DNA of 64,000 nucleotides. Source: G963678095 sp963678095 (GTDB lineage: Bacteria > Bacillota > Negativicutes > Selenomonadales > Selenomonadaceae). Shown here in pieces: positions 43,572 to 50,654 of this stretch; position 1 is the stretch's first letter; each line of letters starts with the position of its first letter. The translations under genes and the position numbers were made by a program. The notes below the pieces were generated by a model. It was not told where the DNA came from. It did no database searches and saw only the letters and a program-made list of their open reading frames with translations. The stretch is taken from the NCBI GenBank assembly GCA_963678095.2, contig OY782746.1:2170001-2234000 (forward strand). Direction: 5' to 3'.

Positions 43572-44450
43572 ATGAACTTATTTGAGAAATCAGAAGAGAT
43601 GAAAGCAGCTGAACTGGCTTTGGCGGGAAACTTTGTCAGGGAGCAAGAACCGTTGCAAATTCTTATTATTGGCGAACTGAAGGCGGCGGAGTTAATTCTG
43701 CAACAATTTTTAGGTGCACAAGTTACCGTAGTGCTAGCTCCCTCAGCAGAATTCATACGAGAACCGCTGCCCGTCCGGATTTTACAGATGGATTTCACGC
43801 AGGAAAGATTACCCTTTGAAGAGGAAAGCTTTGATTATATTATTGCTGATCGCTGTCTGGAAAAAATGAGTAACAAACAGGATTTTGCTTTTGCCATGTT
43901 TTTTTGGCTGAAACAGACGGGCTGCCTGCTGGCAAGCGTTTCCGGGCCGTCCGGATTGAACGGAAGATTAAATGGGTTCGGTCCGGGCCAAGATATTCTG
44001 GACATTCGGCGCCTGCTGACAATTTCTTTTTACAAGGAAATTGAGATTGTTGATGTGAACCAAAGTAGCTCTTTGCGGCCGTCAATCTTTAAAACCGCTG
44101 ATAATGAGCGGATATGGATTGTCCGGGCATATCGTTCGACGTCGCAAACGGCTGTTTTGAAGCAGTTTTTTACTCCGGAGATTCGCCAGCAGTTGGCTGT
44201 CTTCTTGCGCCGGGTGGCCTATGATGTTGACCGTACGCAGAGTTGCCAGCATATCTGGCTTATTTGTGACCAATACAAGATTTCCCTGTTATATGTGGTA
44301 GCATTTGTTCAAAATACCATGCTGCATCCTTTGGCGATATTGACATTTTTAGGCGACTGGGCTATGGAAAATGGGTACTGCAGCGAGGGCATTAATTTGA
44401 TAAATATTGCTGCGGGACGGAATATGGAGGATTTTTCTCAAAAAATGTAA
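43572..44450 (+). CDS. Degenerate methyltransferase-like protein, cassette copy 3
   Basis: 292 residues. Methyltransferase-like middle (FDYIIADRCLEKMSNKQDFA, then LKQTGCLLASVSG), first strand LQILIIGELKAAEL without a SAM glycine loop. The shared module FFTPEIRQQLAVFLRRVAYD follows, then a tail (FVQNTMLHPLAILTFLGDW) matching copy 1 (FIQNTMLYPNKVLKLLSEN). G+C looks higher than in copies 1 and 2. It is followed by the third small GT2 gene. Confidence 0.65.
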   Translation: MNLFEKSEEMKAAELALAGNFVREQEPLQILIIGELKAAELILQQFLGAQVTVVLAPSAEFIREPLPVRILQMDFTQERLPFEEESFDYIIADRCLEKMSNKQDFAFAMFFWLKQTGCLLASVSGPSGLNGRLNGFGPGQDILDIRRLLTISFYKEIEIVDVNQSSSLRPSIFKTADNERIWIVRAYRSTSQTAVLKQFFTPEIRQQLAVFLRRVAYDVDRTQSCQHIWLICDQYKISLLYVVAFVQNTMLHPLAILTFLGDWAMENGYCSEGINLINIAAGRNMEDFSQKM

Positions 44451-44469
44451 GATTGCAGGAGAAATGCGG

Positions 44470-45150
44470 ATGGAAAAAGATAAAAACAAAGTATGTTTTA
44501 TTACCTGTGTAAGTGATGAAAATCTTTATCAGGAAGCTGTATTGTATTTGCGGCAGCTTGCTGTTCCGGAAGGCATCGAGACAGAATTTCTTCCCGTTTA
44601 CAATGCACGGTCTATGGCTGGTGGTTATAATCAGGCAATTCGTATGACGAATGCTAAGTATAAAGTGTACTTACATCAGGATGTTCTGGTGGTCTATAAG
44701 GATTATATTACAGCGATCATGAATATTTTTTGCCAAAATCCCCAAGTAGGTATGATTGGCATTATGGGGTGTGCCCATTTGCCGGTTACTGGCATATGGT
44801 GGCAGGATCCTATCTTATATGGGGCTGTTTTGCATGCGCCGGATCCGGAGAGTTCCGTTTTGTCGGCGGGGGAAGAGGTAAGAGAAGCCTTCCTGCCGGT
44901 GGCAGCCGTCGATGGACTGCTGCTGGCAACGCAGTATGATCTTTTCTGGCGGGAGGATTTGTTCGACGGTTGGCATTTTTATGATATATCACAGTCGTTG
45001 GAGTTTAGACGCAAGGGTTATCAGGTTGCTATTCCCCACCAGGAACAGGTCTGGTGTGTTCATTTGACCAAGCAAAAACCGCTGCGTGAAGATTATTGGC
45101 AATATCAAAAGATCTTTCAAAGCAATTATACAGCGGATGGGCGTGATTAA
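44470..45150 (+). CDS. Small GT2-type glycosyltransferase, cassette copy 3
   Basis: 226 residues from ATG 44470 (AGGAG 8 bases upstream; ATG 44464 is only 2 bases from it). Same blocks as the genes at 20626 and 29992: VCFITCVSDENLYQEAVLYL, KYKVYLHQDVLVV, AAVDGLLLATQYDLFWRED and WHFYDISQSLEFRRKGYQVA. It closes the glycosylation island; a hairpin follows. Confidence 0.8.
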   Translation: MEKDKNKVCFITCVSDENLYQEAVLYLRQLAVPEGIETEFLPVYNARSMAGGYNQAIRMTNAKYKVYLHQDVLVVYKDYITAIMNIFCQNPQVGMIGIMGCAHLPVTGIWWQDPILYGAVLHAPDPESSVLSAGEEVREAFLPVAAVDGLLLATQYDLFWREDLFDGWHFYDISQSLEFRRKGYQVAIPHQEQVWCVHLTKQKPLREDYWQYQKIFQSNYTADGRD

Positions 45151-45152
45151 AT

Positions 45153-45184
45153 AAAAAAGCATGACCGTAAGGTCATACTTTTTG
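45153..45184. terminator. Terminator at the end of the glycosylation island
   Basis: AAAAAAGC-ATGACC, loop GTAA, GGTCAT-ACTTTTT: 6-bp core extended by A/T pairs past one C-A mismatch. T-rich on the plus strand and symmetric, so it may also end the leftward gene at 45220. Confidence 0.75.
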
Positions 45185-45219
45185 GTTTCCTCATATATTA
45201 TGTGAGTGCGCTGACTTTT

Positions 45220-45609
45220 TCAGCGAACGGCCTTTAACCGGTGAATTTCTGTTTCGTGAGAAGAAAGCTGTCCTGAAAGACGGTTGATCTTTATGTCGAG
45301 CTGATGAATATCTTCTTTGGTGGACAGGTTCTGCAAACTATCTTTTGAAGCAGTATGTAGTATTAGTCCATCGAGTTTGGCATTAAATTCTTCCATATTA
45401 TACAGCAATGCCTTTATGATGTCGGTGTTTTCCTGCTGCTGAATGGCGGCATTTTCCACATTGGTATCCAGGAGTTCTAGTTTGCCAGTGAGCGTGCTCA
45501 CGACAGTTTTTAACTCCTGGATACTTCCATTTGTTCGGCGGGTTTCAGCTTTTAAGCCCTTTATTTCTGTTAAAATTTCTTGCAGTATAGTTTCCAATAA
45601 AATGTCCAC
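45220..45609 (-). CDS. Small coiled-coil protein of unknown function
   Basis: 129 residues from GTG 45609 (AAGGGAG on the minus strand). Almost entirely heptad-like: ETILQEILTEIKGLKAETRR, ELKTVVSTLTGKLELLDTNV, LDIKINRLSGQLSSHETEIH. No signal or membrane segment. Family not recognised. Convergent with the glycosylation island and next to a second coiled-coil gene on the same strand. Confidence 0.6.
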   Translation of the reverse strand: MDILLETILQEILTEIKGLKAETRRTNGSIQELKTVVSTLTGKLELLDTNVENAAIQQQENTDIIKALLYNMEEFNAKLDGLILHTASKDSLQNLSTKEDIHQLDIKINRLSGQLSSHETEIHRLKAVR

Positions 45610-45653
45610 TCCCTTAAAGGCAAAAATAAAATTAGCTTATAATAGATGTTTTA

Positions 45654-46022
45654 TTAAAAGATAAGACTACTAAAATCAATGCGCTTTTTCCCGGTGTAAA
45701 GTCCCTGCTGGACATTCACATTTCCAACAGAAAGCTTCCGCAAAGAAGTTTTGTAGGCAGGGCCGAATGCCGTGTCTTTTGTCGCTGAATGTTCGCTAAC
45801 ATTATTGGTGGTATTTTTCATTGAGGCGCTTTGAAGCGCTGATAGCTGCTGCTGGATCTGGGCTTTTTGTTGTTCAAGCTCTGTTATGGTAGGCAGTGCT
45901 TTGACCTTGGCGATTTGCCCATCGATATCCGTCAGCTGACGTTTAAGCTGATTAATTTCTGGTTCGGCGGTATTTTGCCGAGATGCCGCTGTAGATGAAG
46001 TTGCAAATATAGAAGGGGACAT
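45654..46022 (-). CDS. FlxA-like small coiled-coil protein
   Basis: 122 residues with AAGGAGATG before its ATG (minus strand). A short Ser/Thr/Ala-rich N-terminus, then a coiled coil EINQLKRQLTDIDGQIAKVK and LEQQKAQIQQQLSALQSA, then a polar tail ending in KKRIDFSSLIF. The coiled coil resembles FlxA-like proteins (PF14282), which are often controlled with flagellar genes; this is a tentative match. Confidence 0.55.
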   Translation of the reverse strand: MSPSIFATSSTAASRQNTAEPEINQLKRQLTDIDGQIAKVKALPTITELEQQKAQIQQQLSALQSASMKNTTNNVSEHSATKDTAFGPAYKTSLRKLSVGNVNVQQGLYTGKKRIDFSSLIF

Positions 46023-46153
46023 GATATGAACATCTCCTTTACTTCACATAATAGGCATTTTCTTATTACCATAATTATATCATAACTCGCGCGTAATTCC
46101 ACAAGAATTATAGAGAGAAAATTTTGATTTTGCTGTTTTTATGAAGTGAGTGG

Positions 46154-46162
46154 TGTTATAAT
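46154..46162 (+). promoter_or_regulatory. Extended -10 promoter of the yjfB-like gene
   Basis: TGTTATAAT (TG-N-TATAAT) at 46154-46162, about 25 bases before the ribosome-binding site; a weak -35 (TGTTTT, 46134-46139) lies 17 bases upstream. Confidence 0.55.
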
Positions 46163-46187
46163 AAAAACCAGTAGAGGAGGTTTTGTT

Positions 46188-46370
46188 ATGGACATGAGCA
46201 TAGCGGCCTTATCGGTGGCGATGCATCAGCAGGATTTGCAGCAAAATATCGGCACGTCAGTTCTGAAAAATCAGCTTAATGATATGTCGGCAAGTATTGA
46301 GACAATTTTGCCAGCGACTGGCGGGGCAATAGATCCGTCACGGGGAATCAATTTGGATATTTTGGCCTAG
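46188..46370 (+). CDS. YjfB-family putative motility protein
   Basis: 60 residues from ATG 46188, preceded by GAGGAGG. The start MDMSIAALSVAMHQQDLQQN and the short length are typical of the YjfB family (PF14070), small proteins belonging to the motility regulon in Bacillus but of unknown action. The middle (VLKNQLNDMSASIETILPA) is helical. Own promoter and terminator, so a single-gene unit. Together with the FlxA-like gene it suggests a small motility-related group behind the glycosylation island. Confidence 0.8.
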   Translation: MDMSIAALSVAMHQQDLQQNIGTSVLKNQLNDMSASIETILPATGGAIDPSRGINLDILA

Positions 46371-46373
46371 TGG

Positions 46374-46412
46374 CCGTAATGGGCTTTTCGTTTACCGGAA
46401 AGCCCATTACGG
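46374..46412 (+). terminator. Hairpin after the yjfB-like gene
   Basis: CCGTAATGGGCTTT pairs with AAAGCCCATTACGG (14 bp) around an 11-base loop. Only a short T run follows, so termination may be partial. Confidence 0.7.
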
Positions 46413-46483
46413 TTTGCTGCTCAAGCTTGTTTTTCAAAACAGTGCAAATTTACTGAAAAAATTGAAAAGAATTGAAAAAAAAC

Positions 46484-46512
46484 TTGCTTTTTTCCAAATT
46501 CCAATTTATACT
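46484..46512 (+). promoter_or_regulatory. Sigma-A promoter of the zinc-ribbon gene
   Basis: TTGCTT (46484-46489), 17 bases, TATACT (46507-46512). The transcript would have an untranslated leader of about 95 bases. Confidence 0.6.
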
Positions 46513-46612
46513 TATCGTTAAGGGCATTATTTTGATTAGATTTGTACTTGCAGTGGATTGTGTGTAAAGGGAATCTAGGGCTCTTAAACTCAAAACGTGA
46601 GGGGATTTTTTC

Positions 46613-46909
46613 ATGGCTTTCGAAGACAAAACATTGGTGTGCAAGGATTGTGGAAAAGATTTTATTTTCAGCGAAGGTGAACAGGAGTTTTATGCAGAAA
46701 AAGGTTTCGAAAATGAACCTGTACGCTGCCGTGACTGCCGCGATTCAAGACGTCGCAATCGTGATGGCGGCAATGGTGGGGAAAGAGAGCCGCGTCAGAT
46801 GTACACTGTAGTTTGTGCAGAATGCGGACAGGAAACGCAAGTACCGTTTGAACCAAAGAATGACCGTCCGGTTTATTGCCGCGACTGCTTTAATTCTAGA
46901 AGAGGCTGA
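46613..46909 (+). CDS. Zinc-ribbon domain protein
   Basis: 98 residues with four Cys pairs: CKDC (10-13), CRDC (39-42), CAEC (68-71), CRDC (89-92). The N-terminal half LVCKDCGKDFIFSEGEQEF and FYAEKGFENEPVRCRDCRDS fits the short probable zinc-ribbon family of Firmicutes; the second half VCAECGQETQVPFEPKNDRP is the CxxC motif that resembles proteins often found beside cold-shock genes. A central RRRNRDGGNGGERE linker is basic and flexible, suggesting nucleic-acid binding. Role unknown. Confidence 0.8.
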   Translation: MAFEDKTLVCKDCGKDFIFSEGEQEFYAEKGFENEPVRCRDCRDSRRRNRDGGNGGEREPRQMYTVVCAECGQETQVPFEPKNDRPVYCRDCFNSRRG

Positions 46910-46960
46910 TGCTTGGGTTAGCGAAATTATTGATCTTGTTTCAATAGTATCCAGCTATGA

Positions 46961-46987
46961 AACCCGGAGAAATCCGGGTTTTTTTAT
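46961..46987 (+). terminator. Terminator after the zinc-ribbon gene
   Basis: AACCCGGA, loop GAAA, TCCGGGTT followed by TTTTTATTTT: strong GNRA-type loop and T run. Confidence 0.9.
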
Positions 46988-47021
46988 TTTAATGTAGTTA
47001 CATAAAATGAGGAGGAATATT

Positions 47022-47801
47022 ATGTCGAAGAAAATATTAGTATTGTGCATGCTCAGTTTGTTTGCCTTGACAGGCTTATTTACTGGCTGCGGGGATCAGA
47101 AAAAAGAAGCTGCCGGCTCTGGGGAAAAAGTTCTGCGGGTGGGCAGCAGTGTCGATTTTGCTCCGTTTGAATTTCAGGATGTTGATGGCAAGGAATATGA
47201 AGGGTTTGATATGGAGCTGATTCGTGCGATTGGCAAGGAGATGGGCTACAAGGTAGAAGTTCAGAATATCAGCTTTGATGGGCTGATTCCGTCGCTTGAA
47301 GCAGATAATATCGATGCGATTATCACGGGGATGTCAATCACCGATGAGCGTAAGGAAAAAGTACTGTTTTCCCAGCCTTATTACCAGTCTGGGCTGACGA
47401 TTGTTGTGAAAAAAGACAACAGTTCGGTTAAGTCATTTAAAGATCTCGAGGGCAAAAAAATTGCGGTTCAGATTGGCACAACCGGTGCAACTGAAGCTAA
47501 AAAAATTGCCAATGCAGAGGTCAAGGAATTCAACAGCTCCGCGGATACCTTCATGGAACTTAAAGCTGGTGGCGTTGATGCAGTGGTAAATGATCGTCCG
47601 GTCAATGACTATTATATTGTCAAGAGCGGTGAAACGGGTGCTATTACACTGGATGATTTGCTTACAGCAGAAGACTATGGTATTGCGATGAGCAAGAAGA
47701 ATCCGGAATTGGCTAAAAAAGTCGATGAAGCGCTGACAAAGCTCAAAGAAAATGGCGAATACGACAAGATTTATAAAAAATGGTTCGGCGAGAAGAAATA
47801 A
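47022..47801 (+). CDS. Amino-acid ABC transporter substrate-binding lipoprotein
   Basis: 259 residues from ATG 47022 (GAGGAGG ahead; the ATG at 47007 is part of that site). Signal peptide MSKKILVLCMLSLFALTGLF with lipobox-like FTGC, so lipid-anchored. Family 3 solute-binding fold: LRVGSSVDFAPFEFQDVDGK, YEGFDMELIRAIGKEMGYKV, DAIITGMSITDERKEKVLFS, AVQIGTTGATEAKKI. Binds a polar amino acid (glutamine or similar) for the permease and ATPase downstream. A GC-rich hairpin and a new promoter separate it from them. Confidence 0.92.
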   Translation: MSKKILVLCMLSLFALTGLFTGCGDQKKEAAGSGEKVLRVGSSVDFAPFEFQDVDGKEYEGFDMELIRAIGKEMGYKVEVQNISFDGLIPSLEADNIDAIITGMSITDERKEKVLFSQPYYQSGLTIVVKKDNSSVKSFKDLEGKKIAVQIGTTGATEAKKIANAEVKEFNSSADTFMELKAGGVDAVVNDRPVNDYYIVKSGETGAITLDDLLTAEDYGIAMSKKNPELAKKVDEALTKLKENGEYDKIYKKWFGEKK

Positions 47802-47817
47802 TTTGTTGCCGATCATG

Positions 47818-47851
47818 GGGGGCGCTGCGGAGTACATTTCGCAGCGCCCCC
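47818..47851 (+). terminator. GC-rich hairpin after the substrate-binding protein gene
   Basis: GGGGGCGCTGCG / CGCAGCGCCCCC, 12 bp, loop of 10. The T run is short. In transporter operons such hairpins often protect the abundant binding-protein mRNA and lower downstream expression. Confidence 0.75.
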
Positions 47852-47860
47852 TTCTGCGTG

Positions 47861-47890
47861 TTGACAAGCCTCGTTGTGGTGAAATATAAT
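47861..47890 (+). promoter_or_regulatory. Sigma-A promoter before the permease gene
   Basis: TTGACA (47861-47866), 18 bases, TATAAT (47885-47890): both boxes perfect. It lies right after the hairpin, so permease and ATPase can be made independently of the binding protein. Confidence 0.8.
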
Positions 47891-47949
47891 AGGTGAAGCA
47901 TATTTATACAGGGATTTGTAAGTAAAAATAAGAATTAAGGGTGGAGAAT

Positions 47950-48615
47950 ATGGATTTTAATTTTGCTTTAGCTGTCAATGCGCTGCCGCTTTTGCTGGAA
48001 GGGGCCGTGGTAACGGTTAAGATCACAGCGATCAGTGTGAGTTTGGGAATTCTGATTGGGCTGGTTGTCGGCATAGCCCGGATTGCCAAATTTTGGCCGG
48101 TGCGAATACTGGCCGCTGTATATGTTGATTTTTTTCGCGGTACGCCGCTGTTGGTGCAGATCTTTTTGATCTACTTTGCCCTGCCGGTGATTACCGGGCT
48201 GCATATTGATCCGTTTTTGGCAGCCATTACAGCCTGCGGCGTCAACAGCGGAGCATATGTCGCGGAAATTTTTCGTGCGGGCATTCAGGCGATCGACAAA
48301 GGCCAGATGGAAGCCGGACGTTCACTCGGTATGACTTGGGGGCAGACGATGCGTTACATCATTGTGCCCCAGGCTTTTAAACAGGTGATTCCGCCACTTG
48401 GCAATGAGTTTATTGCCCTGCTGAAGGATTCTTCGCTGGTATCGGTTATCGGGTTTGAAGAACTAACCCGTCGTGGGCAGCTGATTATTGCCCGTACTTA
48501 TGGTTCACTTGAGATCTGGACTTGCGTGGCGATCATATATCTCGTGATGACGCTGTCGATTTCGCGGTTTGTAGCTTATTTGGAACGGAGGTATCAGATT
48601 GATGATAGACATTAA
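47950..48615 (+). CDS. Amino-acid ABC transporter permease (His/Glu/Gln family)
   Basis: 221 residues with about five membrane helices (for example AISVSLGILIGLVVGIAR; VQIFLIYFALPVITGL). The EAA loop EAGRSLGMTWGQTMRYIIVP that contacts the ATPase is clear. The start is ATG 47950 with AAGGGTGG ahead. It overlaps the ATPase gene by 14 bases. Confidence 0.93.
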   Translation: MDFNFALAVNALPLLLEGAVVTVKITAISVSLGILIGLVVGIARIAKFWPVRILAAVYVDFFRGTPLLVQIFLIYFALPVITGLHIDPFLAAITACGVNSGAYVAEIFRAGIQAIDKGQMEAGRSLGMTWGQTMRYIIVPQAFKQVIPPLGNEFIALLKDSSLVSVIGFEELTRRGQLIIARTYGSLEIWTCVAIIYLVMTLSISRFVAYLERRYQIDDRH

Positions 48616-49321
48616 AAATTTGCAAAAGGCTTTTGGCCGGGTGCAGGTCCTTAAAGGGATCGATGTAAAGATTGCTGAAAAGGAAGTTGTTGTCATTATC
48701 GGGCCTAGTGGTTCAGGTAAGAGCACACTTTTGCGCTGCATCAATTATTTGGAGGTGCCTACCGGCGGTGATATTGTAGTCGATGGGATTCCACTCAACA
48801 ATGAATCGAATATCAATAAGGTACGCGAAGAGGTAGGGATGGTATTTCAGCGGTTTAACCTCTTTCCCCATATGACGGTGCTGGAAAATATTGCCCTGGC
48901 GCCGATGAAGGTTCGCGGCCAGTCGCGTGACGATGCAGTAGCGGCAGCGCAGGAGCTTTTATGCAAGGTCGGTCTTGCAGATAAGGCTAAGGCCTATCCC
49001 TCGCAGCTTTCCGGGGGACAGCAGCAGCGGGTGGCGATTGCTCGGGCGCTCGCGATGAGACCCAAAATCATGTTGTTTGATGAACCGACATCTGCCCTCG
49101 ATCCGGAAATGGTAAAGGAAGTTCTTGAGGTCATGAAAAACCTGGCTAAGGAAGGGATGACGATGGTCGTTGTCACCCATGAGATGGGATTTGCCCGCGA
49201 AGTCGGCGATCGTGTACTGTTTGTCGATGAAGGCCGGATTATCGAACAAGGAACGCCAACGGACATTTTTGAGAATCCAACAGAAGAAAGAACAAAAGCT
49301 TTCCTGTCGAAGATATTGTAA
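48602..49321 (+). CDS. Amino-acid ABC transporter ATP-binding protein
   Basis: 239 residues, GlnQ-like. Walker A GPSGSGKSTLLRC, Q-loop VFQRFNLFPHMTV, signature LSGGQQQRVAIARAL, Walker B IMLFDEPTSALDPEM, H-loop VVTHEMGFAREVGDRV. ATG 48602 lies within the permease gene, 10 bases after GGAGG. Powers the uptake system with the genes at 47022 and 47950. Confidence 0.95.
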   Translation: MIDIKNLQKAFGRVQVLKGIDVKIAEKEVVVIIGPSGSGKSTLLRCINYLEVPTGGDIVVDGIPLNNESNINKVREEVGMVFQRFNLFPHMTVLENIALAPMKVRGQSRDDAVAAAQELLCKVGLADKAKAYPSQLSGGQQQRVAIARALAMRPKIMLFDEPTSALDPEMVKEVLEVMKNLAKEGMTMVVVTHEMGFAREVGDRVLFVDEGRIIEQGTPTDIFENPTEERTKAFLSKIL

Positions 49322-49423
49322 CGATACAATGACGATTTATAGAATTAATTCCGATAATATTGTATTGATGTGACTTTCTTGAACAAATAAATGTTCCCTG
49401 TGAGTGGCTAGGGGAAAATGTGA

Positions 49424-49452
49424 TTGACATATAATACCTGGAGTTATATAAT
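49424..49452 (+). promoter_or_regulatory. Sigma-A promoter of the cold-shock gene
   Basis: TTGACA (49424-49429), 17 bases, TATAAT (49447-49452): a perfect consensus, as expected for a highly expressed gene. The leader is about 57 bases. Confidence 0.85.
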
Positions 49453-49515
49453 ATGGAGGTAGCCACTGATACAGTGTCTATTTATGCCCAGTTTATTTGT
49501 AGGAGGAAGATCAAA

Positions 49516-49716
49516 ATGGTTGGTAAAGTTAAATGGTTTAGCGCAGAAAAAGGTTATGGCTTCATCGAAAGAGAAGACGGCGGCGATGTTTTTGTCCATT
49601 TCTCGGCAATTCAGGATGAAGGATTCAAGACACTGACAGAAGGTCAGGATGTTGAATTCGAAATCGTTGAAGGCGCACGCGGACCGCAGGCTTCTAACGT
49701 AGTAAAAACGGCATAA
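49516..49716 (+). CDS. Cold-shock domain protein
   Basis: 66 residues from ATG 49516 after AGGAGGAAG. RNA chaperone with RNP1 KGYGFIERED and RNP2 DVFVHFSAI; MVGKVKWFSAEKGYGF is the canonical beginning. Single gene with strong promoter and terminator. Confidence 0.96.
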   Translation: MVGKVKWFSAEKGYGFIEREDGGDVFVHFSAIQDEGFKTLTEGQDVEFEIVEGARGPQASNVVKTA

Positions 49717-49742
49717 TTTATTCGCAAGATTAATCGTCCGTC

Positions 49743-49773
49743 CCCGGCTTAGAGATATTCTAAGCCGGGTTTT
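49743..49773 (+). terminator. Terminator after the cold-shock gene
   Basis: CCCGGCTTAGA, loop GATAT, TCTAAGCCGGG then TTTTATATTTT. Confidence 0.92.
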
Positions 49774-49960
49774 ATATTTTAATGGGGATATAAAGGGAGC
49801 GGCCCGATGGTAAGGACTGTGCTTTACTGTATATAATGGAAAAACATAACAAGTGAATAGAAGTGTAAAGTTTCTGAAATCTTTTGCTTCCGGTGGCAGG
49901 GATTTTTTTTGCTGTGGAGAATATAATAATCATAGGATACAGGAAAGGGGATGGATGCAT

Positions 49961-50497
49961 ATGGCAACATTCACTATTAGAGGTAAAAATATCGAGATTA
50001 CTCCCGCACTGAGAGATTATGTGGAAAAACGAGTGGGCAAAGTTACGAAGTATTTCGACGCAGTTGGCGAAATTACTGTACTCCTTACAGTATCGAAAGG
50101 ACGGCATATTGTAGAGGTCACCGTTCCGGTGCATGGGGTTTTGATGCGCGGCGAGGAAGCTACAATGGATATGTATACATCGATTGATTTAGTTGTTGAA
50201 AAACTGGAAAGACAGATCCATAAGCATAAAACAAAATTGGAGAAGAGATTCCGTGAAGGCAGCTTTAAATTGGATGAAGCCGCCACGGCGAGCGTTCATA
50301 ACGAGGATACGGGTGACTATGAAATTGTCAAAACGAAACGGTTTATGGTGAAGCCGATGGATGTACAAGAAGCGATCATGCAGATGAATCTCGTCAATCA
50401 TGATTTCTTTGTATTTCGCGATGCAGCAACCGAGGAAGTGAATGTTGTGTATCGTCGCCGTGATGGCAATTACGGGTTGATTGAATCTGGACAATAG
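49961..50497 (+). CDS. hpf: Ribosome hibernation promoting factor, long form
   Basis: 178 residues, the long HPF typical of Firmicutes. N-terminal RaiA-like domain (FTIRGKNIEITPALRDYVEK; SKGRHIVEVTVPVHGVLMRG) that blocks the 30S decoding site, and a C-terminal dimerisation domain (VKTKRFMVKPMDVQEAIMQM; GHDFF-like NHDFFVFRDA; YRRRDGNYGLIES) that pairs ribosomes into 100S. ATG 49961 lies 10 bases from AAAGGGG; ATG 49955 is an alternative. hpf before secA is an ancient Firmicute order. A TATAAT at 49922-49927 may be its -10 box. Confidence 0.95.
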   Translation: MATFTIRGKNIEITPALRDYVEKRVGKVTKYFDAVGEITVLLTVSKGRHIVEVTVPVHGVLMRGEEATMDMYTSIDLVVEKLERQIHKHKTKLEKRFREGSFKLDEAATASVHNEDTGDYEIVKTKRFMVKPMDVQEAIMQMNLVNHDFFVFRDAATEEVNVVYRRRDGNYGLIESGQ

Positions 50498-50516
50498 AAG
50501 CTAAATAGGGATTATC

Positions 50517-50550
50517 AAAGGCGAAGCTGCGGTTGCAGCTTCGCCTTTTT
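50517..50550 (+). terminator. Terminator after hpf
   Basis: AAAGGCGAAGCTGC, loop GGTT, GCAGCTTCGCCTTTTT: 14-bp perfect stem. Confidence 0.93.
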
Positions 50551-50574
50551 GCCTCAACTACAGGAAAGTATATT

Positions 50575-50603
50575 TTGACTTATAGTGTATATTTTGATAA
50601 AAT
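50575..50603 (+). promoter_or_regulatory. Sigma-A promoter of secA
   Basis: TTGACT (50575-50580), 17 bases, TAAAAT (50598-50603), about 50 bases before the secA start. Confidence 0.65.
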
Positions 50604-50654
50604 CGATAGATAGGTTTAGGGATAGGTAGGGCCGACTTTGAGGAGTGATTATAC

